64,000 bases of DNA from Hydrogenibacillus sp. (GTDB taxonomy: Bacteria; Bacillota; Bacilli; Thermicanales; DSM-22653). The stretch is from contig JADBKT010000027.1 in the NCBI GenBank assembly GCA_014896255.1, positions 51,604-115,603 of the forward strand, read 5' to 3'. Every line of letters begins with the position of its first letter. Position 1 is the first letter of the stretch. Position numbers and translations under genes: made by a program. The notes under the pieces are model-generated. The model was not told the origin of the DNA. It did no database searches and was given only the letters and a program-made list of their open reading frames with translations. This document shows, piece after piece, positions 63,896-64,000 of the stretch.

Positions 63896-64000
63896 TGTTT
63901 GCTAACGTAAAAGTTGACCACCCCGACACCTCTTTCCTGTACCCTGGAGTTTGGCCCGAACCCTGGGGGACAGGAGGAAAGGAACGTGCTCGAGATGGTC
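63896..64000 (+). mobile_element. Probable left end of an IS21-like insertion sequence (runs out of window)
   Basis: From about TGTTTGCTAACG (63896) the sequence has no link to the region before it, continues with AAAAGTTGACCACC, and leads to a strong AGGAGGAAAGG site and a GTG start. IS21 ends begin with TG and often carry a TTGACC-type internal motif, and the encoded start fits IstA. The exact boundary and the right end cannot be seen. Confidence 0.35.
63986..64000 (+). CDS. Start of a probable IstA-type transposase (5 codons in window)
   Basis: GTG at 63986, 9 bases after AGGAGGAAAGG, encoding M-L-E-M-V before the window ends. IS21 transposases often begin in this way, but five codons cannot prove it. 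Confidence 0.35.

Larger units (their letters stand above)
63601..63985. other. Gene-poor region after tRNA-Gly, possible old integration site
   Basis: 385 bases with no convincing gene. It holds the tRNA terminator (63618-63639), two near-repeats of GGGGAC/GGGGGC around AACTGG/GTTTGG (63660-63677 and 63768-63785), and a reverse-strand hairpin with T-rich tail (63844-63865). The short frame reading RRIGDKLGTLF (63650-63682) resembles the ends of tyrosine integrases that sit beside tRNA genes; this is suggestive only. Confidence 0.35.

Overview
The window is chromosomal DNA of a high-GC, endospore-forming member of the Firmicutes (Bacilli). Evidence for this is the set of sporulation genes (spoIID-like, spoVB, bofC, safA-like, cotJABC), Bacillus-type gene order in several blocks (yebC-bofC; ruvAB-queA-tgt-yajC-yrzE-yrbG-spoVB-comN-secDF-apt-relA-dtd-yrvJ; aroE-nadD-yqeK-rsfS; rpsD/tyrS), canonical sigma-A promoters with 17-bp spacers, a T-box leader, and strong AGGAGG ribosome sites with many GTG/TTG starts. 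The high GC and compact genes fit a thermophile such as Hydrogenibacillus or a relative; that placement is inference only.

Layout. 1-12.7 kb: end of obgE, a secreted orphan, a diverged FolC-like Mur ligase, an ABC transporter pair (reverse), galE, a uracil-DNA glycosylase-like gene, a membrane coiled-coil protein with a phosphodiester glycosidase-like protein (reverse), then pheB-thrC-thrB-pheA and a SafA-like LysM protein. 12.8-20.2 kb: nadE, yebC, bofC, ruvC, ruvA, ruvB, a DUF2905 protein and a large SpoIID/LytB protein. 20.2-26.2 kb: a carbohydrate island of two GT4 glycosyltransferases, an alpha/alpha-toroid protein and a sugar nucleotidyltransferase in one reverse operon, with a divergent DUF1861 beta-propeller gene. 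26.2-40.8 kb: queA, tgt, yajC, yrzE-like, yrbG-like, spoVB, comN, secD, secF, apt, cotJABC, relA, dtd and a four-SH3 cell-wall amidase. 41.0-45.1 kb: nrdE-nrdI-nrdF behind two NrdR-type boxes. 45.2-49.7 kb: a SIMPL protein, aroE-nadD-yqeK-rsfS, and a leucine T-box leader followed by only the first 186 codons of leuS.

At about 49,748 leuS stops abruptly and runs into the cut 3' side of a reverse-strand gene. From there to 55.3 kb lies a reverse competence/type IV pilus (comG-like) operon: a ComGC-like pilin, ComGA-like ATPase, ComGB-like membrane protein, three further pilin-like proteins, a ComGG-like protein and the truncated gene. Then come an acyl-CoA dehydrogenase-like flavoprotein, a HAD phosphatase, rpsD, a TyrZ-type tyrS, a class A penicillin-binding protein with two fibronectin III domains, tRNA-Gly(CCC), a gene-poor stretch that may be an old integration site, and the probable left end of an IS21-like element at the right edge.

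Two places look damaged: the leuS junction (rearrangement or assembly misjoin) and nrdF, which has an in-frame TGA within a cluster of compensating indels. The most unusual intact parts are the carbohydrate island and the reordered comG-like operon with its layered control region.
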